Assembly (NCBI GenBank): GCA_024279915.1
Contig: JAJRRB010000061.1
Span: 1-64,000, forward strand
DNA length: 64,000 bases
Direction: 5' to 3'
Source: Deltaproteobacteria bacterium
Lineage (GTDB): Bacteria; Desulfobacterota; Desulfuromonadia; Desulfuromonadales; BM103
The notes under the pieces were generated by a model. That model did not search any database, was not told the DNA's origin, and saw nothing but the letters and a program-made list of their open reading frames with translations. Positions within the stretch are counted from its first letter, which is position 1. Each line of letters opens with the position of its first letter. The position numbers were made by a program, and so were the translations under genes. This document shows positions 44,561-53,112 of this stretch, one piece after another.

Positions 44561-46339
44561 ATGGCAGAGAGAATCTTTAAAGGTGGTGAATTCCTGGTTA
44601 CCGAAGTTGCCTGTGATGAAGTCTTTACTCCCGAAGAATTTACCGATGAACAAAAACAGATTGCTGAAACCACAGAGCAATTTGTCGAAAATGAAATCAT
44701 TCCACATATCGATGAGATAGAAGCCCAAAACTTCGATCTGGTCGTTGAGGGGATGAGGAAATGCGGTGAACTCGGTCTGTTGATGATGGATACACCAGAA
44801 GAGTATGGTGGCCTGGAACTCGACAAGGCGACCAGTATGCTGGTCGGGGAAAAGATCGCGCCCTCCGGAGCATTTTCGGTCGCCTATGCGGCACATACCG
44901 GGCTTGGGACTCTGCCTCTGGTCTACTACGGCACTGAAGCACAGAAAGAAAAGTATTTGCCGAAGCTGATCAGCGGGGAATGGATTGCAGCTTACTGCCT
45001 GACTGAGCCTGGCTCCGGTAGCGACGCCCTTGGTGCCAGGACAACAGCAACGCTTTCTGAAGATGGTCAGAGCTATATCCTGAATGGCACCAAACAGTTT
45101 ATTACCAACGGCAGTTTCGCCGAACTCTTCATCGTCTTTGCCAAGATTGACAAAGAACATTTTACCGCTTTCTTGATCGAAAAGAACTTTGAAGGATTGA
45201 TCGTCGGCGCTGAAGAGAAGAAGATGGGGATCAAGGGCTCGTCGACGACCCAGGTTATTCTCGACAATTGCAAAGTGCCGGTGGATAACCTGCTCGGTGA
45301 AATTGGCAAGGGTCACAAAATTGCTTTCAATGTTCTCAACGTCGGCCGATTCAAGCTGGCGGCCTGTGTGACCGGTGCTGCTAAAGAAGCGACGTTGGTT
45401 GGGGTTAAATATGCCAACGAACGTAAACAATTTGGCAAACCGATCAGTTCGTTTGGCGCCATTCAGGAGAAAATTGCCGATTTGACCGCAGATGTTTTTG
45501 CCGCAGAATCATTAGTCTATCGTCTGGCCGGGTTGCTTGATACCAAGTTGGCAACAATTGACAAGAGCATTGATGATTATTACGTGGTTTATCAGAAGGG
45601 TATTGAGGAATACGCGACAGAATGCGCGATTTCCAAAGTGTTCTGTAGTGATGTCCTGGCCCGGGTGGTTGATGAAGTGGTACAGATTCACGGCGGTTAT
45701 GGTTTCGTCAGTGAATATCCAGCGGAGCGTTTTTATCGTGACGAACGGATCAACCGAATCTTCGAAGGCACCAATGAGATCAATCGCCTGTTGATTCCCG
45801 GTATGATCCTGAAGAAGTCAATGAGGGGAGAACTGCCGTTACAGTCTGAGGCCATGAAGGCTTTTGAGTCGCTGATGACACCGAGCTTTGAAGAGCTGGA
45901 TGAGACAATTCCTTTTGCCGCCGAAAAAGCTTTGTTGAAAAACCTCAAGACTCTTTTCCTGATTCTGGCAGGCACGGCGGTTCAGAAGTATATGGCAAAG
46001 TTGGCTGATGAGCAGGAAATTCTTCTCGCGTCAGCGGATGTTGCGATCCAGATATTTGCCATTGAAAGTGCTGTCCTGCGCGCAGAGAAAGCGTGTCAGT
46101 CAGCGAATGACAGAAAAAAAGAATTGTACGAGGCGGTTGTCAAAGTTTTCACCTTCAGTGCCACGGAAATTGCTGGAACGGCCGCCAAGAAAGGCGCTTT
46201 TTATATCGAGGAGGGCGATCAGTTGTTGATGATTCTTTCCGGCGTGAGACGCTTTGCCAAGTATGATGCAAGTGGTTTATTGCAGGCGAAGAGGACTTTG
46301 GCTCAAGCGGTGAGTGAAGAGGAAAAATACCTGTTTTGA
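44561..46339 (+). CDS. Acyl-CoA dehydrogenase, long FadE-like form
   Basis: 592 residues, longer than the usual 380-400 because of an extra helical C-terminal domain (about 400-592), as in Bacillus FadE. FAD/substrate motifs: AYCLTEPGSGSDALGARTTA (about 144-163) and QIHGGYGFVSEYPAERFYRD (about 373-392), followed by IFEGTNEINRLLIPGMILKK; the catalytic Glu lies in the EGTNEINR stretch. First oxidation step of beta-oxidation. It sits 38 bp behind fadA; AGAGAGG precedes the ATG. Electron transfer flavoprotein genes, its usual partner, are not in the window. Confidence 0.92.
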   Translation: MAERIFKGGEFLVTEVACDEVFTPEEFTDEQKQIAETTEQFVENEIIPHIDEIEAQNFDLVVEGMRKCGELGLLMMDTPEEYGGLELDKATSMLVGEKIAPSGAFSVAYAAHTGLGTLPLVYYGTEAQKEKYLPKLISGEWIAAYCLTEPGSGSDALGARTTATLSEDGQSYILNGTKQFITNGSFAELFIVFAKIDKEHFTAFLIEKNFEGLIVGAEEKKMGIKGSSTTQVILDNCKVPVDNLLGEIGKGHKIAFNVLNVGRFKLAACVTGAAKEATLVGVKYANERKQFGKPISSFGAIQEKIADLTADVFAAESLVYRLAGLLDTKLATIDKSIDDYYVVYQKGIEEYATECAISKVFCSDVLARVVDEVVQIHGGYGFVSEYPAERFYRDERINRIFEGTNEINRLLIPGMILKKSMRGELPLQSEAMKAFESLMTPSFEELDETIPFAAEKALLKNLKTLFLILAGTAVQKYMAKLADEQEILLASADVAIQIFAIESAVLRAEKACQSANDRKKELYEAVVKVFTFSATEIAGTAAKKGAFYIEEGDQLLMILSGVRRFAKYDASGLLQAKRTLAQAVSEEEKYLF

Positions 46340-46361
46340 TCTGGGTTGAAGCGGTGGCCTG

Positions 46362-47327
46362 GTGATTCGACAACACACTATTAACACGGCTTATCCCGTG
46401 GGACCGGTGCACTGTTATTCTGGCGAACTAGGCGGCGAGTTAGTTCTTTTTGATACCGGACCACCAACCCGAGAAGCCCAGAATTGTCTGCGCGAACAGA
46501 TTGATTTGTCCAGACTCAAACATGTTGTCATAACGCATTGCCATATCGATCATTACGGACTGGTCTCCTGGCTCGAAAAGGAGACTGACGCCGTCCTGTA
46601 CTTTCCCTACCGAGACACCCTGAAAATTGCCAGACATGAGGAACACTTGGAAAAGGTGGGCGAACTGTTGCTGGCACTCGGTTTCGACCACAAATTCCTG
46701 GATAGCTTCCGTAGCAGTATGAGCGCCGGGGAGGTCTTCCCGCAACATCCTGGAGAATTCAAAGTCGTTGAGGATGATCTCCCGGAACATCTCGGCCTGG
46801 AGGTGGTGGCCTGCCCTGGGCACTCTCAGAGCGACCTGGCGCTGGTTAGTTCGGACTGGGCGGTAACCGGTGATGTGCTACTGCGAGGGATTTTTCAGGC
46901 GCCACTGCTTGACATCGATTACGAAACCGGCGAACGCTTTCGTAATTATGATGCTTATTGCTCGACCCTTGTCAAGCTGGCGACGCTGCGGGGCAAGCAG
47001 GTACTCCCAGGGCATCGCAACTCGATTGCTTCCATTGACGATGCGATTCTTTTTTATGTCAGCAAGCTGTTGGGTCGGGCAGCCCAGTTGAAACGGTTCT
47101 CTGATGATGACAACGTGGCCCACGTCGTTGATCAACTCTTTGATGGTGAGCAGAAGCACCCCTTTCATTGTTATTTGAAGGCTTCGGAAATTGCCTTTAT
47201 GAGAGATTTTTTGCGAGATCCTGATCGGCTACGCATTTCTCTCGAACAGATAGGTCTGTTCGAATCAGTTTCTGAAAAATTTCTACACACGGTCAATGCT
47301 CCGACAAGTTCCAACCCCCGCAATTAA
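46362..47327 (+). CDS. Metallo-beta-lactamase-fold hydrolase
   Basis: 321 residues from GTG 46362. Metal site THCHIDHYGL (H-x-H-x-D-H, about 57-66), CPGHSQSD (third His, about 152) and LPGHRNSI (about 215). The C-terminal part (about 230-321) is helical and variable. The fold includes thioesterases, glyoxalase II and lactonases, so the substrate cannot be read from the motifs. As the fifth gene of the fad operon (22 bp after the acyl-CoA dehydrogenase), a thioester or acyl-intermediate hydrolase is the natural guess. The weak ribosome site and GTG start suggest modest expression or coupling. Confidence 0.8.
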   Translation: MIRQHTINTAYPVGPVHCYSGELGGELVLFDTGPPTREAQNCLREQIDLSRLKHVVITHCHIDHYGLVSWLEKETDAVLYFPYRDTLKIARHEEHLEKVGELLLALGFDHKFLDSFRSSMSAGEVFPQHPGEFKVVEDDLPEHLGLEVVACPGHSQSDLALVSSDWAVTGDVLLRGIFQAPLLDIDYETGERFRNYDAYCSTLVKLATLRGKQVLPGHRNSIASIDDAILFYVSKLLGRAAQLKRFSDDDNVAHVVDQLFDGEQKHPFHCYLKASEIAFMRDFLRDPDRLRISLEQIGLFESVSEKFLHTVNAPTSSNPRN

Positions 47328-47336
47328 GGAGTCAGC

Positions 47337-47549
47337 ATGGGTCATCATCTTGGCAGTAAAACCAGCCTGACCAGGTCTCTGGTCTACGATGATGCCATTC
47401 CTTGTGAGTGGAGCCAAAAAGAGGGTGGGGCGGATGCTGACGAGGAAGAAAAGATAAGGTGGCTGACAGGGTCCCAGCTACTCAGACGACTGACTTTGCA
47501 GCAGCTCTGCAATTCGGCTACGGTAGTTGACGATGTCGTCGCGCAGTGA
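47337..47549 (+). CDS. Possible small protein at the end of the fad operon
   Basis: A 70-residue open frame with a very good ribosome site (AAGGAG, 6 nt before ATG 47337). Its last 24 codons overlap the convergent merR gene. The sequence is hydrophilic (EGGADADEEEKI) and without known motifs. It could be a real small protein or a remnant; the overlap with merR argues for caution. Confidence 0.3.
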   Translation: MGHHLGSKTSLTRSLVYDDAIPCEWSQKEGGADADEEEKIRWLTGSQLLRRLTLQQLCNSATVVDDVVAQ

Positions 47550-47882
47550 TGAAAGATTGGCGATCTTGTCATCAACCTTGCCGATATGCAGGTCGAGAAT
47601 CTCGAGTACTCGTGGTGTAATTGTGTCGAAGTTCTGGTTGTAGGTGTCGAAGGTGTCAGCCAGAGTCAGCATCTCTTTCAGGCTGATGCCGAGTTCTTTC
47701 AGCTTGAGAATGAATTTGATGCGGAGCACATCGTCCCGGTTATAGCTGCGCGCTCCACCGCTACTCCTTTTGGAAGGACCCATGAGGCCGATTTCCTCGT
47801 AATAGCGGATAGTTCGTGTGGTGATGCCGAGCTGCTTGGCTAGCTTGCCGATTTGTATCAAGGGCTCTTGAGGTTTTGGCAT
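47478..47882 (-). CDS. MerR-family regulator, probable controller of fatty acid degradation
   Basis: 134 residues. MerR helix-turn-helix and wing: IQIGKLAKQLGITTRTIRYY, then EEIGLMGPSKRSSGGARSYN (about 9-48), followed by the dimerisation helix (KIANLSSLRDDIVNYRSRIAEL). There are no Cys clusters for metal sensing, so it belongs to the effector type. Related MerR proteins (for example LiuR) regulate branched-chain and fatty acid oxidation in other proteobacteria; this match is from general family knowledge. It is convergent with the fad operon and divergent from the SCP2 gene. The palindrome at 47893-47908, 11 bp upstream of its ATG, and the matching one before fadD are its likely targets. Confidence 0.85.
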   Translation of the reverse strand: MPKPQEPLIQIGKLAKQLGITTRTIRYYEEIGLMGPSKRSSGGARSYNRDDVLRIKFILKLKELGISLKEMLTLADTFDTYNQNFDTITPRVLEILDLHIGKVDDKIANLSSLRDDIVNYRSRIAELLQSQSSE

Positions 47883-47892
47883 GTGCTTTCCC

Positions 47893-47908
47893 TTTACGTA
47901 AACTTACT
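47893..47908. promoter_or_regulatory. Candidate MerR operator between merR and the SCP2 gene
   Basis: TTTACGTAAACTTACT shares TTTACGTAAAC-type half sites with the palindrome before fadD (inverted, CTTTACGTTTACGTCAA). Lying in the divergent intergenic region, it could serve autoregulation and control of the SCP2 gene. The second half site is degenerate. Confidence 0.5.
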
Positions 47909-47995
47909 GTTGTGTTTAGCATCGATGTCACATTTCGTCAATACTTCAGCAGTTGTACTTGTGTCTACGCGCTCTTGAAAGTAAAGGAGGTAACA

Positions 47996-48307
47996 ATGGT
48001 TGAAGAGATTTTCGCCAACCTGGAGGAATACTTCCAGGCGAATAAGGTTGTGCAACAGCAGGTCTACTATTTCTCTGTAGATGATGTGAAAAAAACGGTG
48101 ACATTGAGCCCCGATAAGGTTGAGGTGGAAAATGGCAAAATGGTGGAGGATGCTGATTGTGTCTGTAAAACCAGTACTGCATTTTTTCTGAAAATCTGGC
48201 AGGAAGGTTATCGTCCCGGGATGCAGGATTTCCTGTCCGGGGCGATTAAGTCGAACAATCCTTTTGCTTTGAAAACCTTTTTGGACGCATTCGGCAAAGG
48301 AGGTTGA
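47996..48307 (+). CDS. SCP2 sterol-carrier-like lipid-binding protein
   Basis: 103 residues from ATG 47996, which has a strong AGGAGG; the 40-codon upstream extension is not supported. The pattern VEVENGKMVEDADCVCKTST, then FFLKIWQEG and MQDFLSGAIKSNNPFALKTF, is the SCP2 fold (beta sheet with a hydrophobic groove closed by C-terminal helices). Such small proteins carry fatty acyl-CoA or other lipids in the cytosol. Transcribed away from merR, and so probably under the same control as the fad operon. Confidence 0.75.
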   Translation: MVEEIFANLEEYFQANKVVQQQVYYFSVDDVKKTVTLSPDKVEVENGKMVEDADCVCKTSTAFFLKIWQEGYRPGMQDFLSGAIKSNNPFALKTFLDAFGKGG

Positions 48308-48322
48308 TGTCGTAGTTAAAGC

Positions 48323-49489
48323 CTACAGCCAACCCCGTTGCCGAAAAAACTCAGCAAGCCTGTCAACAGCCTTGTCCAGGTTCTCCATCGAGTTAGCATA
48401 GGAGAAACGCAGGAAGCCTTCAGCACCCTTACCAAAGTCGATCCCCGGGGTAAGAGCCACGCCGGTGGCTTCGAGGATTTCCCTGACCAAGGCGAGGGAA
48501 TCATTGGAAATGTGTCGGGCATCGGCAAGTACATAGAAGGCACCCACCGGGTGGGTGTGGACCTTAAGGCCAATCTCTTACAGGCGTGGGATCAAGTGAC
48601 GTCGTCGGCGATCATATTCTGCGCGCATCTCTGCAACATAAGGCTCCCCTTCGCGTAAAGCTGTTACCCCAGCCAACTGCACAAAACTGTTCGCGCTGAT
48701 CACCACATTCTGATGAAAGGTTTGTAGTGCTCTTACAGCACTTTTGGGAGCAATCAGATAGCCGAGCCGCCAGCCAGTCATGGCGTAGGCCTTGGAAAAA
48801 CCGCCAAGGACGAATGCGTTTTCGGTGAACTCCAGGATGCTGTGCTCCTCACCTTCGTATGTCAGACCATGGTAGATCTCATCAGAGATCAACGGAATTG
48901 GAAGTTCGGCCAACCTTGCCAACTCGCTTCGGGAGAGGATCGAGCCCGCAGGATTAGCTGGCGAATTGATCAGCAGTGCACGTGTCTTGTCGTTAATCAA
49001 CGCCCGAACCTCGTCGGGTTGTGGTTGAAAGCCCTGTTCTGGTCTGGTCCGCAGAAAACGTGGTTTTCCGCCGACAAAACGGATGAAGTTGGGGTAGCAG
49101 GCATAGCCAGGGTCAGTGAGGATAACCTCATCACCCGGGTCGCACAGTGCCGCAGCAAGCAACAGCATCAAAGGGCTGGTGCCGGAGGAAACAACGATTT
49201 GCTCTGGATCGACAGTTACATTATAGCGATTTTGATAATGTTCCGAGAGGGCTTCGCGGAGTTCGATGCGGCCGAGTGAATGGGTGTAGCGTGTCTCTCC
49301 GGCCTGCATTGCCTCGCAGGCTCTTTTAACAATCGGTTCAGGAGTCGGAAAGTCTGGTTCACCAAGGCAGAGATAGATAATCTCACGGCCTTCAGCTTCA
49401 AGTGCTTTGGCTCGCTCCATAATTTCCATGGCGAGAAATGGAGTGACTTCGGTGACGCGTTGGGCTAAATGGATGTTGGTCGGTGTCAT
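48323..49489 (-). pseudogene. PLP-dependent aminotransferase interrupted by an in-frame TAA
   Basis: Class I/II aminotransferase of the aspartate/aromatic type. The open part from ATG 49489 (AGGAA upstream) holds LCLGEPDFPTPEPI, VVSSGTSPLMLLLAAAL, LINSPANPAGSILS and the PLP-lysine motif GGFSKAYAMTGWRLGYL. It stops at TAA 48580-48578 after RRHLIPRL. The same frame then continues EIGLKVHTHPVGAFYVLADA to a normal end at 48323 (RLAEFFRQRGWL). So there is no frameshift, just one stop codon, most simply CAA (Gln) to TAA by a single C-to-T change. The loss removes about 85 residues including the C-terminal substrate-binding part, so the product would probably be inactive. A sequencing error is the alternative. 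Confidence 0.8.
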
Positions 49490-49517
49490 AGCCGATTTCC
49501 TGGTGATCTCTTCAGCC

Positions 49518-49646
49518 TTAGCTCGCTTTTTTCTGGATCCATTCGCCGCCATCTTCTAGATCCTTGCCGGCCCCCTTCATGGTTTCGCAGGCAGAAAGGC
49601 TGAATATCATCATACCCATAACCAGAACGATTAATACTTTTTTCAT
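49518..49646 (-). CDS. Entericidin-like small lipoprotein
   Basis: A 42-residue protein: MKKVLIVLVMGMMIFSLSAC forms a lipoprotein signal with lipobox LSAC, followed by ETMKGAGKDLEDGGEWIQKK and AS. The G-x-G-K-D-hydrophobic-E-x-x-G pattern is that of EcnA/EcnB entericidins. AAGGAG lies 8 nt before the ATG, which overlaps the lspA stop (ATGA). The product is itself a substrate for the signal peptidase encoded just upstream. Confidence 0.8.
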   Translation of the reverse strand: MKKVLIVLVMGMMIFSLSACETMKGAGKDLEDGGEWIQKKAS

Positions 49647-50158
49647 GATTCACTCTCCTTATGTTTGTTTGTAGAATTCTCCGTAGATTTATTACGATCT
49701 TCACGCCACATTTCGATAAATAGCAGTGTTACACCCACAGTAATGGCCGAGTCGGCGACATTGAAGGCGGGCCAGTGATGGCGCTGCCAGAAGACGTCGA
49801 GAAAATCAATCACCTCGCCGAGGCGAATGCGATCAATCAGATTGCCGAGGGCTCCGGAAAAAATTAATGACAGGGAGAAAAACGCAAGTTTTTGATCGTC
49901 TCTGAGGCGTTTGATGTACCAGAGGATGCCGAACATGGCAAGGATTGATACTGTAATGAAAAAGGGGATGCGTACGGCATTGTCCGCAAGAATACCAAAC
50001 GCGGCACCTTTGTTACGTACGTAGGTCAGGTGAAAGAAGTCGCGAATGACCGGGACTGTTTCGTGGAGTCGGAAGTTCGCATCCACGTACAGTTTGCTCG
50101 CCTGGTCGAGAACCAGAATGACGAATGCGATAATCGATAATGTGCGGTATCTTCTCAT
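49643..50158 (-). CDS. lspA: Lipoprotein signal peptidase (signal peptidase II)
   Basis: 171 residues from ATG 50158; an upstream extension overlaps ileS and lacks family match. Four TM helices and the two catalytic aspartate motifs of LspA: GALGNLIDRIRLGEVIDF (about 105-122) and WPAFNVADSAITVG (about 130-143). It removes signal peptides from prolipoproteins in the inner membrane. The gene follows ileS by 34 bp; ileS-lspA is a common pairing in proteobacteria. The C-terminal tail (KSTENSTNKHKESES) is unusually polar. Confidence 0.93.
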   Translation of the reverse strand: MRRYRTLSIIAFVILVLDQASKLYVDANFRLHETVPVIRDFFHLTYVRNKGAAFGILADNAVRIPFFITVSILAMFGILWYIKRLRDDQKLAFFSLSLIFSGALGNLIDRIRLGEVIDFLDVFWQRHHWPAFNVADSAITVGVTLLFIEMWREDRNKSTENSTNKHKESES

Positions 50159-50192
50159 AAAAACCAGTACGGGTGACGCGTCCCGGTTGCCC

Positions 50193-52967
50193 TTAAGCGA
50201 TAGCTTGAAGACAACGGTGACAAATTCCCGGATGATCTGTATTTGCGCCGACAGTCGTTGCGTAGTTCCAGCAGCGCGAGCATTTTTCACCCTTTGCCTT
50301 GCTGACTCTGATCTTCAGTTCCGGCAGATTCTCTCCAGTACTTCCATCGTCCAGGCTCTCGCAGAGCTCGACCTGGGAGACGATAAAGAAGCCAGCAAGT
50401 TGTGCCGCTTCACTATTAAGAAGATCACCCAAGTCGCCATCAGCAGAAAGCTCCACTCGCGCATCAAGAGAGTGACCGATGATTTTTTCCGTTCTAGCCA
50501 GCTCCAGAACTTTGGCGACATCACTACGAATTGAAAGCAAACGTTCATATTTTGCTTCCAGTGTGGCATCGGTCAAGCTGGTCTCAAAGCTTGGGAACTC
50601 AGCCAGATGAACACTTGCTTCGCGTTCGCCCGGCAGGAAACCCCAGATTTCTTCAGATGTGAATGAGAGCACCGGAGCCATCATGCGGGTGAGAGCGTCA
50701 AGGATGCGATACAGGGCGGTTTGGGCACTGCGGCGGGCCAGACTTTCAGTCGGTGCGGTGTAAAGTCGGTCTTTGAGGACGTCGAGGTAAAACGCGCTCA
50801 TGTCGATAGTACAGAAATTATGTACGGCATGGTAGAGCACATGGAAATCGTAGGTGTCGTATGATTTCAGGACTCGGTTAGCCAACCCTTCCAGACGGGA
50901 GAGGGCCCACCGATCAATTTCGAGCAGCTCGTTGTCGGCAACGCTGTCTATGGCTGGATCGAAATCGTGGATGTTGCCGAGAATATAACGTGCCGTATTA
51001 CGGATGCGTCGGTAAGCTTCAGAGACCTGCTTGAGGATTGCATCACCGACCCTGGTATCATTGCGGTAATCCTGAGTGGCGACCCATAGACGCAGAATTT
51101 CGGCACCGTACTGCTTGATGACCTTTTCGGGAGCGATGACGTTGCCCACCGATTTAGACATGGGCCGGCCTTTTTCATCAAGGACGAAACCGTGGGTCAG
51201 AACTGCTTTGTAGGGGGCCGCGTCGCGGGTGCCGACTGATGCCAGCAGGCTGGAGTGAAACCAACCGCGATGTTGATCACTGCCTTCCAGATAAAGGTCT
51301 GCCGGTGATTGAAGTTTGTCGTTCGGCTCTACCACGGCAGCATGAGAAACCCCGGAATCGAACCAGACGTCAAGGATATCCATCTCCTTGCGGAAGTTGT
51401 CATGTCCACAACTCGGACAGACAGTTCCCTCCGGTAGCAGCTCCTTTACGTCTTTTTCAAACCAGATGTCACTGCCGGTTTCTTCAAAGAGATCAGCAAC
51501 GTGGTGCATGATTTTGCCATCAGCCAAGGCCTCATCGCATTTTTCGCAATAGACAACCGTGATGGGTACACCCCAGCTGCGTTGGCGACTGATACACCAG
51601 TCAGGACGATTCTCGATCATGTTGTAGATGCGATTACGGCCCCAGTGTGGAATCCACTGCACATCATTGATATGGTCGAGGGCTTTCTGGCGCAGCTGAT
51701 TGGCTTCCATGGAGATGAACCACTGCTCGGTGGCGCGGAAGATGATCGGTTTTTTACAGCGCCAGCAGTGAGGATAGCTGTGCGTGATTTTGTCTTCATT
51801 GAGCAGTGCGCCGACTTCAGCTAGCTTGGCGCTGACCTGTGGGTTGACAGCCGGGACTTTCTCTTTGCCGAAAAACTCCAGATCTTCACGGTAGCGGCCG
51901 TAGTCGTCGACCGGGTTATAGATCTCCAGGCCATAACGCAGGCCAGTCAAATAGTCATCCTGACCGTGGCCGGGGGCGGTGTGCACGCAGCCGGTGCCAG
52001 CCTCAAGGGTAACGTAATCACCAAGTACCAGCAGGGAAGCGCGATCGTAGAGAGGGTGGCGGCACTCTCTTTTCTCGACGACATCTGCCTGGAAGGTTTT
52101 AATGATCTTGAACTCTGTAATCTTGAGCTCGGCCAGAACCTGGGCATGCAGACCCTCGGCCATGACCAGCAACTCTTCGCCGGTATCAACGGCCACGTAA
52201 GGCAGCTCCGGGTGCAGGCAGACCGCCAGGTTAGCCGGGATCGTCCAGGGGGTTGTTGTCCAGATGACAAATGAAAGCGGCTTGCCAGCCAGTTTGTCAA
52301 AACCTTCAGGGAGCTCGTCCTTATAAGGAAATTTGACATAGATAGAAGGTGATGTGTGATCTTCGTACTCAACCTCAGCTTCAGCCAGAGCGGTGACACA
52401 GGATGAACACCAGTGAATCGGTTTGCGGCCTTTGTAGAGACCGTCCCGCTCAGCAAAGCGTGCCAGCTCGCGTGCGGTAGCTGCTTCGTAGTCGGCGGTC
52501 ATGGTCAGGTAAGGATGCTGCCAGTCACCGAAAATGCCGAGGCGGCGAAATTCGTCGCTCTGAATGTCGACCCACTCTTTGGCGTAGACGCGGCACTCTT
52601 TACGGACTTCGGCTTTGGTCATCTCACGTTTCTTTTTGCCGAGCTTCTGATCGACTTTCAGCTCAATCGGCAGGCCGTGACAGTCCCAGCCTGGGACATA
52701 GGGCGCATAGAACCCTTGCATGCGCTTGCTCTTAATCACGATGTCTTTGAGGATTTTGTTCAGCGCGTGGCCGATATGAATATTGCCGTTGGCATAGGGA
52801 GGGCCATCATGCAGAGTAAAATTTGGTTTTTCTGTATCAGCTTCACTGACCAGACGGTCGAGATCGAGTTCCGCCCAACGCTGCATGATTTCCGGTTCGC
52901 GTTTCGGCAGGTTGCCGCGCATTGGGAAATCGGTTACCGGAAGATTGAGTGTCTCTTTGTAGTCCAT
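50193..52967 (-). CDS. ileS: Isoleucyl-tRNA synthetase
   Basis: 924 residues, class I synthetase. HIGH motif at 64-67 ([13 protein letters not shown]), editing domain in the CP1 insert (about 190-400), KMSKS motif as [10 protein letters not shown] (about 600), anticodon-binding helices, and a C-terminal zinc module ([11 protein letters not shown]...ICHRC). Full family length; the start [10 protein letters not shown] is typical of bacterial IleS. It heads an ileS-lspA-entericidin run. No T-box leader is apparent in the 145-bp gap upstream. Confidence 0.96.
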   Translation of the reverse strand: MDYKETLNLPVTDFPMRGNLPKREPEIMQRWAELDLDRLVSEADTEKPNFTLHDGPPYANGNIHIGHALNKILKDIVIKSKRMQGFYAPYVPGWDCHGLPIELKVDQKLGKKKREMTKAEVRKECRVYAKEWVDIQSDEFRRLGIFGDWQHPYLTMTADYEAATARELARFAERDGLYKGRKPIHWCSSCVTALAEAEVEYEDHTSPSIYVKFPYKDELPEGFDKLAGKPLSFVIWTTTPWTIPANLAVCLHPELPYVAVDTGEELLVMAEGLHAQVLAELKITEFKIIKTFQADVVEKRECRHPLYDRASLLVLGDYVTLEAGTGCVHTAPGHGQDDYLTGLRYGLEIYNPVDDYGRYREDLEFFGKEKVPAVNPQVSAKLAEVGALLNEDKITHSYPHCWRCKKPIIFRATEQWFISMEANQLRQKALDHINDVQWIPHWGRNRIYNMIENRPDWCISRQRSWGVPITVVYCEKCDEALADGKIMHHVADLFEETGSDIWFEKDVKELLPEGTVCPSCGHDNFRKEMDILDVWFDSGVSHAAVVEPNDKLQSPADLYLEGSDQHRGWFHSSLLASVGTRDAAPYKAVLTHGFVLDEKGRPMSKSVGNVIAPEKVIKQYGAEILRLWVATQDYRNDTRVGDAILKQVSEAYRRIRNTARYILGNIHDFDPAIDSVADNELLEIDRWALSRLEGLANRVLKSYDTYDFHVLYHAVHNFCTIDMSAFYLDVLKDRLYTAPTESLARRSAQTALYRILDALTRMMAPVLSFTSEEIWGFLPGEREASVHLAEFPSFETSLTDATLEAKYERLLSIRSDVAKVLELARTEKIIGHSLDARVELSADGDLGDLLNSEAAQLAGFFIVSQVELCESLDDGSTGENLPELKIRVSKAKGEKCSRCWNYATTVGANTDHPGICHRCLQAIA

Positions 52968-53112
52968 AATTCAGCCCCGCAGGCCCCCTTGTTGGTGCAG
53001 ATTTAGAACACCGCAACTTATCAAAGTAGCCGAATAAGTCAAGGTAAATCAGGGGATTCGGGCTGAGGTGTGGACTCTGATTAAGGGGTGGACTGGTTCT
53101 TTGTTGCCCTGT

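Noticed and set aside
48578-48580. Recoding of the aminotransferase stop (as Sec or Pyl)
   Set aside because: The codon is TAA, not TGA or TAG, and a glutamine codon CAA one base away explains it.
52968-53112. T-box or other leader upstream of ileS
   Set aside because: Only 145 bp, without a T-box motif (TGGNACC-type) or a terminator/antiterminator pair on the minus strand.
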